Part shown: one piece after another, positions 20,541-30,147 of the stretch | Layout: each line of letters starts with the position of its first letter | Position numbering within the stretch: the stretch's first letter is position 1 | Source of the DNA: Chrysophaeum taylorii | Lineage: Eukaryota > Sar > Pelagophyceae > Pelagomonadales > Pelagomonadaceae | DNA length: 64,000 bases | Direction of reading: 5' to 3' | NCBI GenBank assembly: GCA_029834535.1 | Contig: JAQMWT010000390.1 | Span: 124,001-188,000 of the forward strand | The notes under the pieces: generated by a model | Database searches by the model: none | What the model saw: only the letters and a program-made list of their open reading frames with translations | Told to the model about the DNA's origin: nothing | Program-made: the position numbers and the translations under genes

Positions 20541-22450
20541 CGTCGTCGTTTAGATTTTCAAGTCCTTTCCTCCTCTCGCTTGTTTTTCTCTGGGGGGGAG
20601 AGAGGGTCCGTGACTGTCCGGATACGCGTAATTTGCACCCGGCGAGCGACCATATATACTCAAGCTCTATCTCCACGCGCGTTCTCATAACAAACCCAGG
20701 TCACGGACTTGACTACATGTTTTGTAGTTGGGGGGGATTCCAAGGTAGTGGTTGGTCGCCGTCGCAGCGACGCGACTCGGCCGGGCCGCCACCATGATGT
20801 TCACCTCGCGATCCGCGCGACAAGATAATCTGAAAGTCGTGTGGCTACTTTGCGGCTTTGTCATCATCTTGTCCCTGCGAGCACGAGGAGACGACATATG
20901 GCTAAATGGAGCAAGACTTGGAAGAAGCGACTCACACCGAACTGGGATGGGGACGCCTAGGTTTTGCACGTTTTATTCCGAGCTCGACCAGTGTGAATTA
21001 AAAACGCTCACGAGGGTGATCACCGCCAGTAACCGTCAGGATGATGAATGAGCCCGACGTCACAGCTGCAGGCTACGACGTCGCGGCGAACATCCCATCT
21101 GCTGTGGTTCACACCACGGCGTTGCATCTGGCCCCGCGATTTTTTCAACCACGACTCCAAGCCGGAAGACGCGCCGATGTCCGAAGGTAAACGTACGAGG
21201 CGTGCTCCGTGCCTGTCTCGTCGCTGCTTGCGCGAAAGCCGACAAAGACACGAAGTTGCTCTTGCCGGCGTGTTTTGCGACCGCCGCTGGGTTCTGCAAC
21301 ATGAGGCTGCCGTCAGACGACGAAATCTTTGATAGTTGAAAGCAAATAAATCCAGGCCGAGAAGAAGCTCGTCCCCGCAACCATCGCCAATCGCCGACGC
21401 GGGTCCCAGAAAAACGACGCCTCCCTTCAAGGCATGGGAGCAAAGGGGCGTGTCGACGAAGAAGAAGAATGAGAAGAGTACATTCTAGTGTCAAATTATG
21501 TTTTTTCTGATGTTTCTTATCCGTTCTTTTCTTCTAATCGAGTTGCGTTGAAAGCTACGCCAAAGGGAAGGGGCAACAAGGACGAGGGGGTGGTGAAATC
21601 GAGTTCGTCCGATGACGCCACTTTTTACGATGCGACGGACGATGACGACGATGATTCGGTTTCGGACTGCGATGAGAACATTTGAAGCGGGCAGCACAAC
21701 TAACGAAGCCGAGTCGGCATTTGTCACCAAGCTCCCGTGGCCGAAAGAAACGTAGGATGATCTGTTGTTGTTGCTCTATAGTGCCGAGCGCCATATTATG
21801 AAGATGTACCTCCAAGAAATATAGGCCGACGCCTTTGGGCACGATGAGGCGGAGCATGGCGAGGCCGAATGCTCACGTGGCGAAAGTCGAAGATTGTCTG
21901 GATCCATCACAGACAGACTAAAAGCTTGCCTTTTTAGAAGTTAGGACTGCTAAGAGGGGGGATGGTTTTTGAAGGTCGACTGCTTAGAGGGGGGGTGCGT
22001 GGGTGCTTGAGGCTCTTAAAAGTCAACTGTTAAGGGGGTGCGAGCGGGGTCTAGAGTTTAGAGTGCGCCATTGAGCTTGCGATTGAGTTCCTCGAACGCA
22101 CCACTGCATAAGGAAAAGCGTCGAGGGCCATCACGTCACTTGTTCATGAATAAGCGGTCAGCACAAGAAAATATTCCCCGAGCTCCCGCAACAAGAAAGT
22201 GCCAGCCCGTGGAGTCGGCACTTTAATTCGGACAACCCCCAAGCACCGCTGCTCACGCGACACATACAAATTCGCGCGCCGCATCGCCGCTTACCATGGC
22301 AAGGATATGTGTCAACGAAGTCGCCTAGCGAGTTTGGACATTTCTCCTCCTCGAGCATCGACGGCCGGCGCTACGGCGTTCCGGTGACCAGTCAAGTGAT
22401 TCACCACGACAAGTACCGAAAAACAATTCTCTGCGCCTGGCAACTGAAGT
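20541..22450. other. Anonymous DNA
   Basis: No recognisable gene. A 65-codon plus-strand frame at 21488-21685 starts with ATG and ends in an acidic Asp-rich tail, but it has no other support. G-rich strand asymmetry around 21950-22060. Confidence 0.4.
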
Positions 22451-22467
22451 AAACTCCCCGTGCGTCG

Positions 22468-24140
22468 TTGGAAGCTGCTTGCGTCGATGAGCTTGCCAGG
22501 GTCATAAAATCAAACGGCGACGAATGTGAGCTTAGCGCTCTTGGCCAGCTCGTGCCAAAGCTACCCGGAGTGGTCGGGACGCTTGGGGCAGTTTTGCGGC
22601 GAAACGAAGACCGATTCGTCCTTACGGATAAAAAAAAGCGCCCGTCGTCGTCCTCGTTCAGCACGCATTTCAAAACCCCCTTGTTGCATGACATGTTTGG
22701 GTTGATTGCCCACATAGCTGCCGAGTTTCAAGCACGCCCGCCGCCAGCAACGAAGGACGAGTTTCTGTCAGAGCTTCGAGGCGCCGGCGCGACGTCCGAA
22801 GTGCTCCCGGGGAAGCTATGTGAAAGTCGTCGGCGGTGTCAATCAATCTCGAGTGGAATTTAGCAAAAATACTCGATGCGGCTCGGCGTCGCCCAGCCGA
22901 GGATACCGGAGTTCCTATGGCGCGCGAGGGAGATTTCACCTCGTCTATTCCCCAGGCGAGAGCAAGAGCTGAGTCGTCCGACTTCCGCTTCGAGTATTCC
23001 CAACAAGTCTATCTCGATACTCACGATCGCCGCGCGCGACTGCGTCTACATATTTGACTGCATCCACCTTGAATCTCGCGCGCATGGAAATATGTTCGAC
23101 TCGCAGCTCGCCGTCGAATATGGTATCGGTAATCCGGTCGCCAGTTTCGACGAAATGCTCGCACACTTCGACTGCCGCTCATATCTCGCGGAGAATTTGA
23201 AGCGTAGCATGCAGCAGGATGAAAACTACTGGACGCGACGCCCGCTTTCGCGGGAGGCTCTTCGCTACGCCGCGGTAGGCGCGAGCTTGATGTTCGAAAA
23301 CCATTCGCCCACTCTCAAAACGCTCGGTGACATGCCTTGGCGCACTGTCCTCGAAAGCTTCGCGAGAGCGAGCCGACTTTGCGCACGCCGGTGAGCGATC
23401 GCTATGATGCTTTGATATGAGCAATGACTACGCCGTTGCGAGCGCCGAGCTTCTCGAACTCAGGAGCCAGTTTGACATGCTGGCACCCGAACCGCTCAAG
23501 TTTGAGAGTGAAGTGGCGGACTTGTTGGGTCTTCTCCCCGACGACTTGAAACTAAAACTCGTCGGAGGAGGAAGACGAAGCCAACATTCCAACATGGTCG
23601 AGCGACTTTTATCAACCCCTCGTCGTCGTCGCGACGAAGAGTCTATCGTCGCGGAACCGACGAACGAGGCCAATTGGGAACTTTCAGACGTTGTCCTCGA
23701 CTACGGTCGTCGACCTTGGTGTATGCTCTCGCGAGGGAGCGCGTTATGCTGTCGCACGATCCCGAGCGAATGGTCATACGGCGCGACCTCGATGTATCAT
23801 CGAGAAGATCGGGGGGGTTGGCCACGACAACCGCGCGGGCCTCGAGCGCAAACTTCACCGCATCAGTGCCATACGCGACCGTATGCGGGGGGAATCGTTG
23901 GTCTATAACTACGCGCGTTGGTCGTTGTTGGTTTCGCGGAAACGCAGCCATGCTCTCCGACCTCCTGCTGGGCAGCAACAAGTCCATCCTCATTCTTGGC
24001 GAGCCCGGCAGCGGCAAGACAACAATCGTGCGCGATGCGACGCGACTCCTCGCCGAGCGCCACAACGTCTGCGCGGTTGACACGTCGAACGAAATCGCTT
24101 GCGACCGGCCGGAGTCCTCACTCGCTCTTCTAGCACGCGT
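22468..24140 (+). pseudogene. Broken 3'-5' exonuclease plus Ycf45-type ATPase gene
   Basis: Fragments on one strand, in an order that reads as one gene. About 22960-23390 gives a DEDD exonuclease domain of the EXD1/RNase D type: YIFDCIHL, then NMFDSQLAVEYGIGNPVASF, then WTRRPLSREALRYAA. From 23417 follows the N-terminal part of Ycf45/SpoIIIAA-like ATPases (ADLLGLLPDDLKLKL, then LSDVVLDYGRRP), then in a new frame GGVGHDNRAGLERKLHRISA, then in another the Walker A segment ILILGEPGSGKTTIVRD and VCAVDTSNEIACD. The reading stops there, before Walker B. At least four frame changes and the truncated ATPase show decay. An earlier segment, 22468-22860, has no known domain. Confidence 0.75.
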
Positions 24141-24333
24141 GAAGTTTTTAACCCCATCTCTCTCTCCACCACCACCACCACCACCGCAGGCGACGGCAGC
24201 ATTCGCACGAGTGCATCGGGTATATGCTCGACGACGAGTGGCGGCGCGTGAGCCTTCCTCAACGGCCAGGAATAGTCCTTCCTGGTTGTGCAACAAACAC
24301 CCTAAACCCTCCTTGCGAATTAAAACCCTAGAT

Positions 24334-25362
24334 ATGAGGACGCTTCGATGGTGCGGTCGCACGCTGTCGAGCGCGGCAGCGGTGGCCCCGCGGCCCGAGC
24401 AGCTGCGGGCCGTGTTCGTGTGCAACGCGATTCCGATGGTGGGGTTCGGGTTCATGGACCAGACCGTCATGGTTCACGCGGGGAACGCCATAGACATGAC
24501 CTTCGGGGTGACGTTTGGGTTTTCGACTTTAACGGCGGCGGCGATGGGCCAGATCTGCAGCGACGTCGCGGGGGTGACGTTTGGCGGCGCGATCGAGACC
24601 CTCGCGGCCAAGTGCGGCCTTCCGGACCCCAAATTGTCGTCGTCTCAAAACGCGCTCCGGGTCGTAAAGCGGTACGGCTTCGCCGGAAGGATTCTCGGCG
24701 TTGTCGTGGGCTGCGTCCTCGGGCTCACGAATCTCCTCATGGTCGACGCCACCAAGACGCAGCAGCTCAAGCTCGAGAAGCACGACGAGGGCCATTCGGT
24801 ATCCGTGTCGAATCGCGAGAGAAAGGACGCGACGACGGTCGTGGTCGAGGGCCCGGACACTGACGGTCTCCTCGCTTCTATCGCCACCACCCTCGCTGCG
24901 GCGGGGTATTCGTTGATGGAGGTGCGCGGCGGCCCCGTCGGCGACAAAATTATGGACGTCTTTACCGTCACCAAGGCCGGCCAGCGCGTCCACGACGACG
25001 AGCTCGAGTATCTCGCCAGATGTGTTGTCGACGCATGCAGAAACCCCAAGCAAGCGCGCGCCCTTCAGGTCGACAACGACCGCCTCCGCGCCGAGAACCA
25101 GGACCTCCGCGATAAGGTCGACGAACTCACGCACGAACGACGCGTCCGCATCGCGCGCACCGATACCCGCCACTTCCGCGCGTTGACCTCCTCTAGAAAG
25201 ATCGACGACGCCATCGGGAATCCTCCCATGCGCAGTCGCACAGCGAGGATTCTCCCGGCACAACAACAACATCACGACGACGACGAAGAAGAAGAAGAAG
25301 AAGAAGAAGACCTACTCGCAGATGAAGAAACCCCCGACCCTCCGACGGACCGATCGCTCTAG
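24334..25362 (+). CDS. TMEM65-ACT domain fusion protein
   Basis: 342 residues from the ATG at 24334; the open frame extends upstream into the broken ATPase gene, but the Arg/Ser-rich start MRTLRWCGRTLSSAAAVAP fits a mitochondrial presequence. Residues about 28-137 match the TMEM65 domain (NAIPMVGFGFMDQTVMVHAG, then GFSTLTAAAMGQICSDVAGV, then the GVVVGCVLGL helix), an inner-mitochondrial-membrane family tied to ion handling. Residues about 167-235 form an ACT-like fold (VEGPDTDGLLASIATTLAAA, then KIMDVFTVT), normally a small-molecule sensor. A predicted coiled coil (about 240-275) and an acidic tail (about 310-335) follow. The fusion suggests ligand-controlled membrane transport; this is inference. 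(GAA)n encodes the Glu run. Confidence 0.8.
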   Translation: MRTLRWCGRTLSSAAAVAPRPEQLRAVFVCNAIPMVGFGFMDQTVMVHAGNAIDMTFGVTFGFSTLTAAAMGQICSDVAGVTFGGAIETLAAKCGLPDPKLSSSQNALRVVKRYGFAGRILGVVVGCVLGLTNLLMVDATKTQQLKLEKHDEGHSVSVSNRERKDATTVVVEGPDTDGLLASIATTLAAAGYSLMEVRGGPVGDKIMDVFTVTKAGQRVHDDELEYLARCVVDACRNPKQARALQVDNDRLRAENQDLRDKVDELTHERRVRIARTDTRHFRALTSSRKIDDAIGNPPMRSRTARILPAQQQHHDDDEEEEEEEEDLLADEETPDPPTDRSL

Positions 25363-25985
25363 ATACTGTTATTAACCACTTCGTTTGGGGCCTGGGGACG
25401 TCTCGTGATTTTTTTATTACGGGAGTATGTTCAAAAGTTGATTAATTGCCATCGAGGAGGGGTCGTAGCTTGCTTGGGTTCAAAGGGTGGAGTCGGTCAC
25501 TTGCATGCTTACTTACTCAAGGTACCCCCCAGTGGTAGGCGGCGGATCCGTGCACCCCGAAACCTAATAATAATCGGGGTCATTCGTGCGCCTAGCCGCG
25601 GGGCTGGCGAAGAAAGGACCCGGCCCGTCCCTCCCGCAGGTCGTACGCGACCGGGCGCAGCGTGACGTCCTGCCGTGCGTGCGAGGGGTTGAGGTGGTGG
25701 CACATCCGGTGAGTTTACGGTAAGGATTCAACGCGCGCAACCGCCCGTTCCTTATGGAGATATATTGCGGGTGTGCAACATACGGCGACATCTCCGCGCA
25801 CGCACTACTGGCAGCGCCCCCTTTATTATCGCCTGGCCGCAATGCCCTTACTCCTTAATTTTCATTGTTGAAGAGGCACCCCACTCGCGGCCTGCTGCCC
25901 CGCACGCAACACGCCCTTGGATCAACTTGCTCGCGCCATTTTCCACCGTCGCCACCCAACAATACACACTGTGTGGCAGAACTCC
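25363..25985. other. Intergenic, no gene recognised
   Basis: Region between the TMEM65-ACT gene and the retrotransposon insertion. No ORF with recognisable content. Confidence 0.5.
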
Positions 25986-25990
25986 ACCAA
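25986..25990. repeat. Target-site duplication (left)
   Basis: ACCAA, repeated at 37405-37409 just outside the other end of the retrotransposon; 5 bp is the normal length for Ty1/copia insertions. Confidence 0.85.
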
Positions 25991-26308
25991 TGCAGAGCAT
26001 TTAGCAAGCAGTGGTAAGTCACCTGGGAAACCATCCCGTCTCGTCGTGTACGTCTGGAAAAAAGGTTAATTCGGGGAATGAAGGTTATGTTCCCTATATC
26101 CTCAGAACACGACAAGCGGCATCTCTAGAACTACACGAGAAAGGTTAAGTGTATAGTGCTACATACCTCGGGACGCGCTAGACCATGATGATGAGCGTAG
26201 GCACAAATCAGAGGACTATTTGATTGTGTAGAAAGGAAGAAGAAGGGTAAGGAAGAGATCACGTTCTCAACGGACGGATAAGGGTAAGAGGCAGCAGATT
26301 TCTCTGCA
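25991..26308 (-). repeat. 3' LTR of the copia element
   Basis: 318 bp, bounded by the inverted repeat TGCAGAG...CTCTGCA, and about 98% identical to 37091-37404. Confidence 0.95.
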
Positions 26309-26316
26309 CCCCCTCG
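26309..26316 (-). other. Polypurine tract
   Basis: Minus strand CGAGGGGG abuts the 3' LTR, the normal site for plus-strand DNA priming. Confidence 0.8.
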
Positions 26317-26562
26317 AGATGTCTTAAGCGCAAGGTGCGACTGTAGAGCATCTCTTGAGAAAGATGATGATGAAGAAAAAAGAAAAAAAAAAGGAAGGAA
26401 TACGGTCTTGATGGTCACAGAGGACACATACGAAGCATCAAGAGTATATAAGGGTCTTAGGACTTGGACTTGGTGGAGCTGAGAGTCGATTTGACCCTTT
26501 TTTGAACAGAACATTAAGAAACACAGATACAACAGACGGTGAGTTAGGATTATTAATCATCG

Positions 26563-27094
26563 TCAGCTTCTGCTGTAAGGTGGTGAACACCAATAGCTGA
26601 ACGATGTGGTGCCAAGAGAAGGGTGAGTGCAAGTAGAGCATTCAGTATGGATGGCGATAGAGAATCTAGTTGAAAAGGTGCCCAGTTGGTTTTCCAAAAA
26701 AAAGGTTGGACTTGGCGAACGAAGAAGGAAGATAGAAGAGTCTTCAGATTCACATGAGAGCGGACGGAATGCTCTGAAGCATGAGAGCAACTTGTCACGT
26801 AGATGAAGGAGGTGGTCGTCCGGGGAGGAGTAGTTGGTAGCATGTTGATAATGAGCGGTGAGTATTAAGCGAGACAACAGCTCTGTGATCTTGTACAGTG
26901 TATAAGTAACACGTGGGTGTTGGCTGTAGGAGGGAAGAGCCGGTTCTCCAGGGAGGTGTTTCCTGGAGTTGGTCGACTTGTTGGCACAAGAAGTCGGAAT
27001 CAACAAGCGAAGCAGAAGGCGTAGGTAACGGTGGCGAAGATATCTCCAGAGTAGCGTCTAGCGTGGAGTGTGAGTAGTTTAACGACGTTTCGGT
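26563..27094 (-). CDS. Copia element: last polyprotein unit, function unknown
   Basis: Begins at the fifth SLNY-type site (27094). The frame of that site stays open to 26795 (about 90 residues past the site), while an overlapping frame (27006-26563, 147 codons) also has protein-like composition with amphipathic segments such as ITELLSRLILTAHYQH. A one-base shift between the two would give one C-terminal domain of roughly 180 residues. No family recognised. Position after RNase H is unusual for copia elements, where RNase H normally ends the polyprotein. Confidence 0.45.
27074..27094 (-). other. SLNY-type candidate cleavage site 5
   Basis: Encodes TETSLNY followed by S. It is preceded by a run of nine T on the coding strand, a place prone to frame change. 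Confidence 0.65.
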
Positions 27095-27326
27095 CAACGT
27101 TAAAAAAAAAGGGGTGCAGGAAGCCTTAATGTTCTGCCTGAACATAAGTGTGGCCGAACATTACATCCCGGAGTAATAGCGGTTCTGTATCATCAGAGGA
27201 TGATGCGTAGTTGTTAAGATGTTGTACACGCGATCAGATAACAGTATGAATCACATGGTGGTATTTGGTGGCTTGAACATAGCCTGAGTTTTACGAGCTT
27301 GTGTTTGCTCGAGCGTTACAAGAAGG

Positions 27327-28242
27327 TTAAGATGCTCCAGGTGCATCTGAGTAATAAGTGGAGTCTGTGGCTGCATCGGTTACTGATAAGACTAAGTGAG
27401 CAAGTGACGAATGTTGCGTTAGATTTCTGGTCAAGAGCATATGTAGCTCCTTTGGCAAATGATACGTGCGTATGATGGTTGCGCGTATATGACCAGCTGA
27501 GCACCCGTTACAGGAGGGTTGGAAGGAAGTAGCATTACGTGCACATACGTTAGGTTGTATGGGCGCCTGATCGGTGTTGTGACAAGCACAACAAATGTTA
27601 GTGGTGATAGTTGAGATGGGAATATGACCATTCTTCTTGTGGTCATCTGTGTTAAGGTGACTCAGCACTTCAGTGGGGAGTTCACTAGGTGCTTGTGACT
27701 TCGAATTATATGTGGTAGAAGCAAGAAATGTAGGCTGTCCTAAGTCGTTGAGACACTGCGTACAATAGGATGACAGGATGAAACGTTCACGTTTGGGGCC
27801 TCTGTAGCAGCCAATAGAAGTAATAGCAGGAGCAGCTTCCCAAAATGTAGTAATGGGTAGGCGCATAGATATGAAGGTCGTAAGTTCCACAAACAGTAAA
27901 GAGTCAGCAGATTCATATATCGAGTTGAGTGCCGTAGAGATTTCCGCTCGCATAACAGAAGAGAGAAAGGGCGTAGCAGGAGTACGGAAGCTCTCAGAAC
28001 GAGAGAATCCTCGTTCAATCAGGGCAAAATCCATGTTGAGGCCATCGCTGGTGTCGGTGAGACAGTAGCAGCCTGGGAGGTAGTAGGAGTGACAGTGGTT
28101 ATGGGTTGTCGCTTTTGAAACAACTTGGGAGAGATGCCACGGCCACGGGAGTGTCAAGAAGACATGAACAACACTTGCCCGTGTACAAAAAAAATTGTGG
28201 CAAGAGAAGGTAAGGCCAGGGATAGTTTAACGACGTTGCGGT
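27327..28242 (-). CDS. Copia element: extra unit with Cys-pair motifs
   Basis: Coding sequence beyond RNase H. It begins at the fourth SLNY-type site in the frame of the RT unit; after about 15 codons an eight-T run lies where reading must move to the frame that stays open to 27327 (276 codons). That frame shows several Cys pairs (CTQC, CCACHN, CNGC) and His residues that could bind zinc, but not a named finger. Neither an aspartic protease motif nor a chromodomain is visible. It may be a nucleic-acid-binding accessory protein; that is inference. Frame breaks could be mutations or a programmed slip at the T run. Confidence 0.5.
28222..28242 (-). other. SLNY-type candidate cleavage site 4
   Basis: Encodes TATSLNY followed by P, in the RT-RNase H frame six codons after a TGA that closes that frame. 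Confidence 0.7.
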
Positions 28243-28260
28243 CACTAGAGTTAGGCATCT

Positions 28261-30147
28261 TCAATCCTGTAAAGGATTGTCGTCAGAGGCATGATGCATA
28301 CCGAGTAGAGAACGAAAAGTGGAGAACTCAGCAGCAAGTGGTTTTGTAAAACCATCCGCCACGTTCAGCTTGCCAGGAACATGATGGACTCGTATTTTCT
28401 GAAGCGATATGTACTCACGAATCTTAAACCATCTGGTCGACAGTGCCTTGGATCGAGAGGACCCATCTGGGTTATTAGAGGTGTGAACAGCGGCAGCATT
28501 GTCAGACAAGAGGAGGCTTCTGATGAAGCGCATATCTTCAGCAATTGGGTTGTCATTGTCATCGAAGTCAACAGGGTCAGCGGTGTTCTCACCATTAGCA
28601 TTGTTGACGTAGAAGGTGGGGTTGACGACAAAGGAGAGTTCCAACAGCAGCTTGCGTAGCCAAACAGCTTCATCAGCACAAATACTGAGGGCAATCAACT
28701 CAGCTTCGTGAGTTGAGCAGGAGACAATCGGTTGAAGTTTGCTTTTCCAACCAATAAGGCAGTTGAAAAGATAGAAGACAAACCCGGTGGTAGATTTCCT
28801 ATCTTCCTGTGCTAAGGAAGGGGCATTGTCAGCGTCAACCATGGCAACTAAGGGGTCAAACTGTCCAGTAGATACATCCTGCGGTTGGTAGTCGACCACA
28901 GTGGATAGATCAATTCGATTAGCGGAGACAGTGCGAAGGTGAGCTTCAATGGCATTACCTTTAGGATGAAACCAGAGGCGAAGTGAGCGGTTTTCCGGCT
29001 TCTTGAGGTAGCGAAGCAAATGCTCTAGCATTTGGACGTGAACATACGTGGGTGCATGCATACCACGCGAACATCTGCCCAAGGCTTGCGAGAAGTCAGG
29101 TCTGCAGGCAACTTGCATGAACACCAGCTTGCCAAGGAGGGTGGCAAAGTGCGAGTTGATGTACAACTCTGTTTCAGTGCTGGGAGTGCCATCTTTATAC
29201 TTGAAGGACGATGACATAGGATATTTAAGCGGGGTCAGTTGCTGCAAGACTGGGTGATCAGCGAAGAGTTCATCCAGCTTGGCTTGCACATCCAGAGAAA
29301 TGGAGCCGTCAGATGTGCGACACACACGCATGCCTAGGAGGGTATGGACAGGTTCAAACTGCTCTACAGCATACCGTTTGTGGAGGGCATCCTGTAATTC
29401 AGTACGAAGAGGGTCGTCATTGGACACAATAACAATGTCGTCTACAGACAGACTGCATACGACGAACTTAGCATGTGCGGATACTCGAGCATATAGGCAA
29501 GAGTCCGAATGCAGGCGTTTGTAACCAAGGCTACGGAAGAAGCCGTCTATCTCTTTGTTCCAAAGGGATGGTGATTGCCGAAGTCCATAAAGTGACTTCA
29601 GCAGTTTCGGTAGACGTCGGCCCTTGTACTTAGCGTCATCGGGGTCGATAAGCTTGATGCCGTCTGGTAACTGAACATAGACATTGGCATCGATGTCAGA
29701 CTGAACGAAGGCGTTCGGGACGTCTGCATGGTAGACAGGCAATTGCTTGTATGCTGCAATAGCTAGTAGTACCCGGATTGCGGTCATGGTGGCCATGGGG
29801 CTGAAGGTGCCAAAGAAATCGGCGCCAAGAGATGCTAGGAAGCCACGTAGTACGAGGCGAGCCTTGTGCTTAACGTATTTGCCTGCAGAGTCTGTTTTAA
29901 TCTTCAGCACCATCTTGCTGTCAATAGGACGAGAGACACCGTCGGGTAAGGAAAGTTTGAAGCAGCCAAAGCGGATAATGTCGTGGAGTTCCTTGGCGAT
30001 GGCCTTGAGGTAGGCGTGCCTGTTTTCAGGCGACAAATCGTGGAGGCACTCAAGTTTATATTCGTCAATGGAAACGTCCGCTTCTTGGACCTTATATTCG
30101 TCAGGACCAACAGTGGCTGGTGAATTATAGTTTAGCGACGTTGCGGT
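28261..30147 (-). CDS. Copia reverse transcriptase-RNase H unit
   Basis: Copies element RNA into DNA in cytoplasmic particles. The open frame begins at 30774, but the unit proper starts after the third SLNY-type site at 30127-30147. RVT_2 features: KARLVLRGF, the HADVPNAFVQSDI catalytic Asp region, LYGLRQSPSLWNKEI, and the active-site box SVDD (YVDD in most relatives) in LSVDDIVIVSND. RNase H follows: VDADNAPS, EDRKSTTGFVFYL, WKSKLQPIVSCSTHEAEL, then DNAAAVH and the end block RWFKIREYI...VPGKLNVADGFTKPLA. All key acids are present, so this part looks intact. It ends with TGA at 28261. Confidence 0.95.
   Translation of the reverse strand, partial: TATSLNYNSPATVGPDEYKVQEADVSIDEYKLECLHDLSPENRHAYLKAIAKELHDIIRFGCFKLSLPDGVSRPIDSKMVLKIKTDSAGKYVKHKARLVLRGFLASLGADFFGTFSPMATMTAIRVLLAIAAYKQLPVYHADVPNAFVQSDIDANVYVQLPDGIKLIDPDDAKYKGRRLPKLLKSLYGLRQSPSLWNKEIDGFFRSLGYKRLHSDSCLYARVSAHAKFVVCSLSVDDIVIVSNDDPLRTELQDALHKRYAVEQFEPVHTLLGMRVCRTSDGSISLDVQAKLDELFADHPVLQQLTPLKYPMSSSFKYKDGTPSTETELYINSHFATLLGKLVFMQVACRPDFSQALGRCSRGMHAPTYVHVQMLEHLLRYLKKPENRSLRLWFHPKGNAIEAHLRTVSANRIDLSTVVDYQPQDVSTGQFDPLVAMVDADNAPSLAQEDRKSTTGFVFYLFNCLIGWKSKLQPIVSCSTHEAELIALSICADEAVWLRKLLLELSFVVNPTFYVNNANGENTADPVDFDDNDNPIAEDMRFIRSLLLSDNAAAVHTSNNPDGSSRSKALSTRWFKIREYISLQKIRVHHVPGKLNVADGFTKPLAAEFSTFRSLLGMHHASDDNPLQD
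30127..30147 (-). other. SLNY-type candidate cleavage site 3
   Basis: Encodes TATSLNY followed by N, exactly between the integrase C-terminal extension and the first conserved block of reverse transcriptase. Confidence 0.75.
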
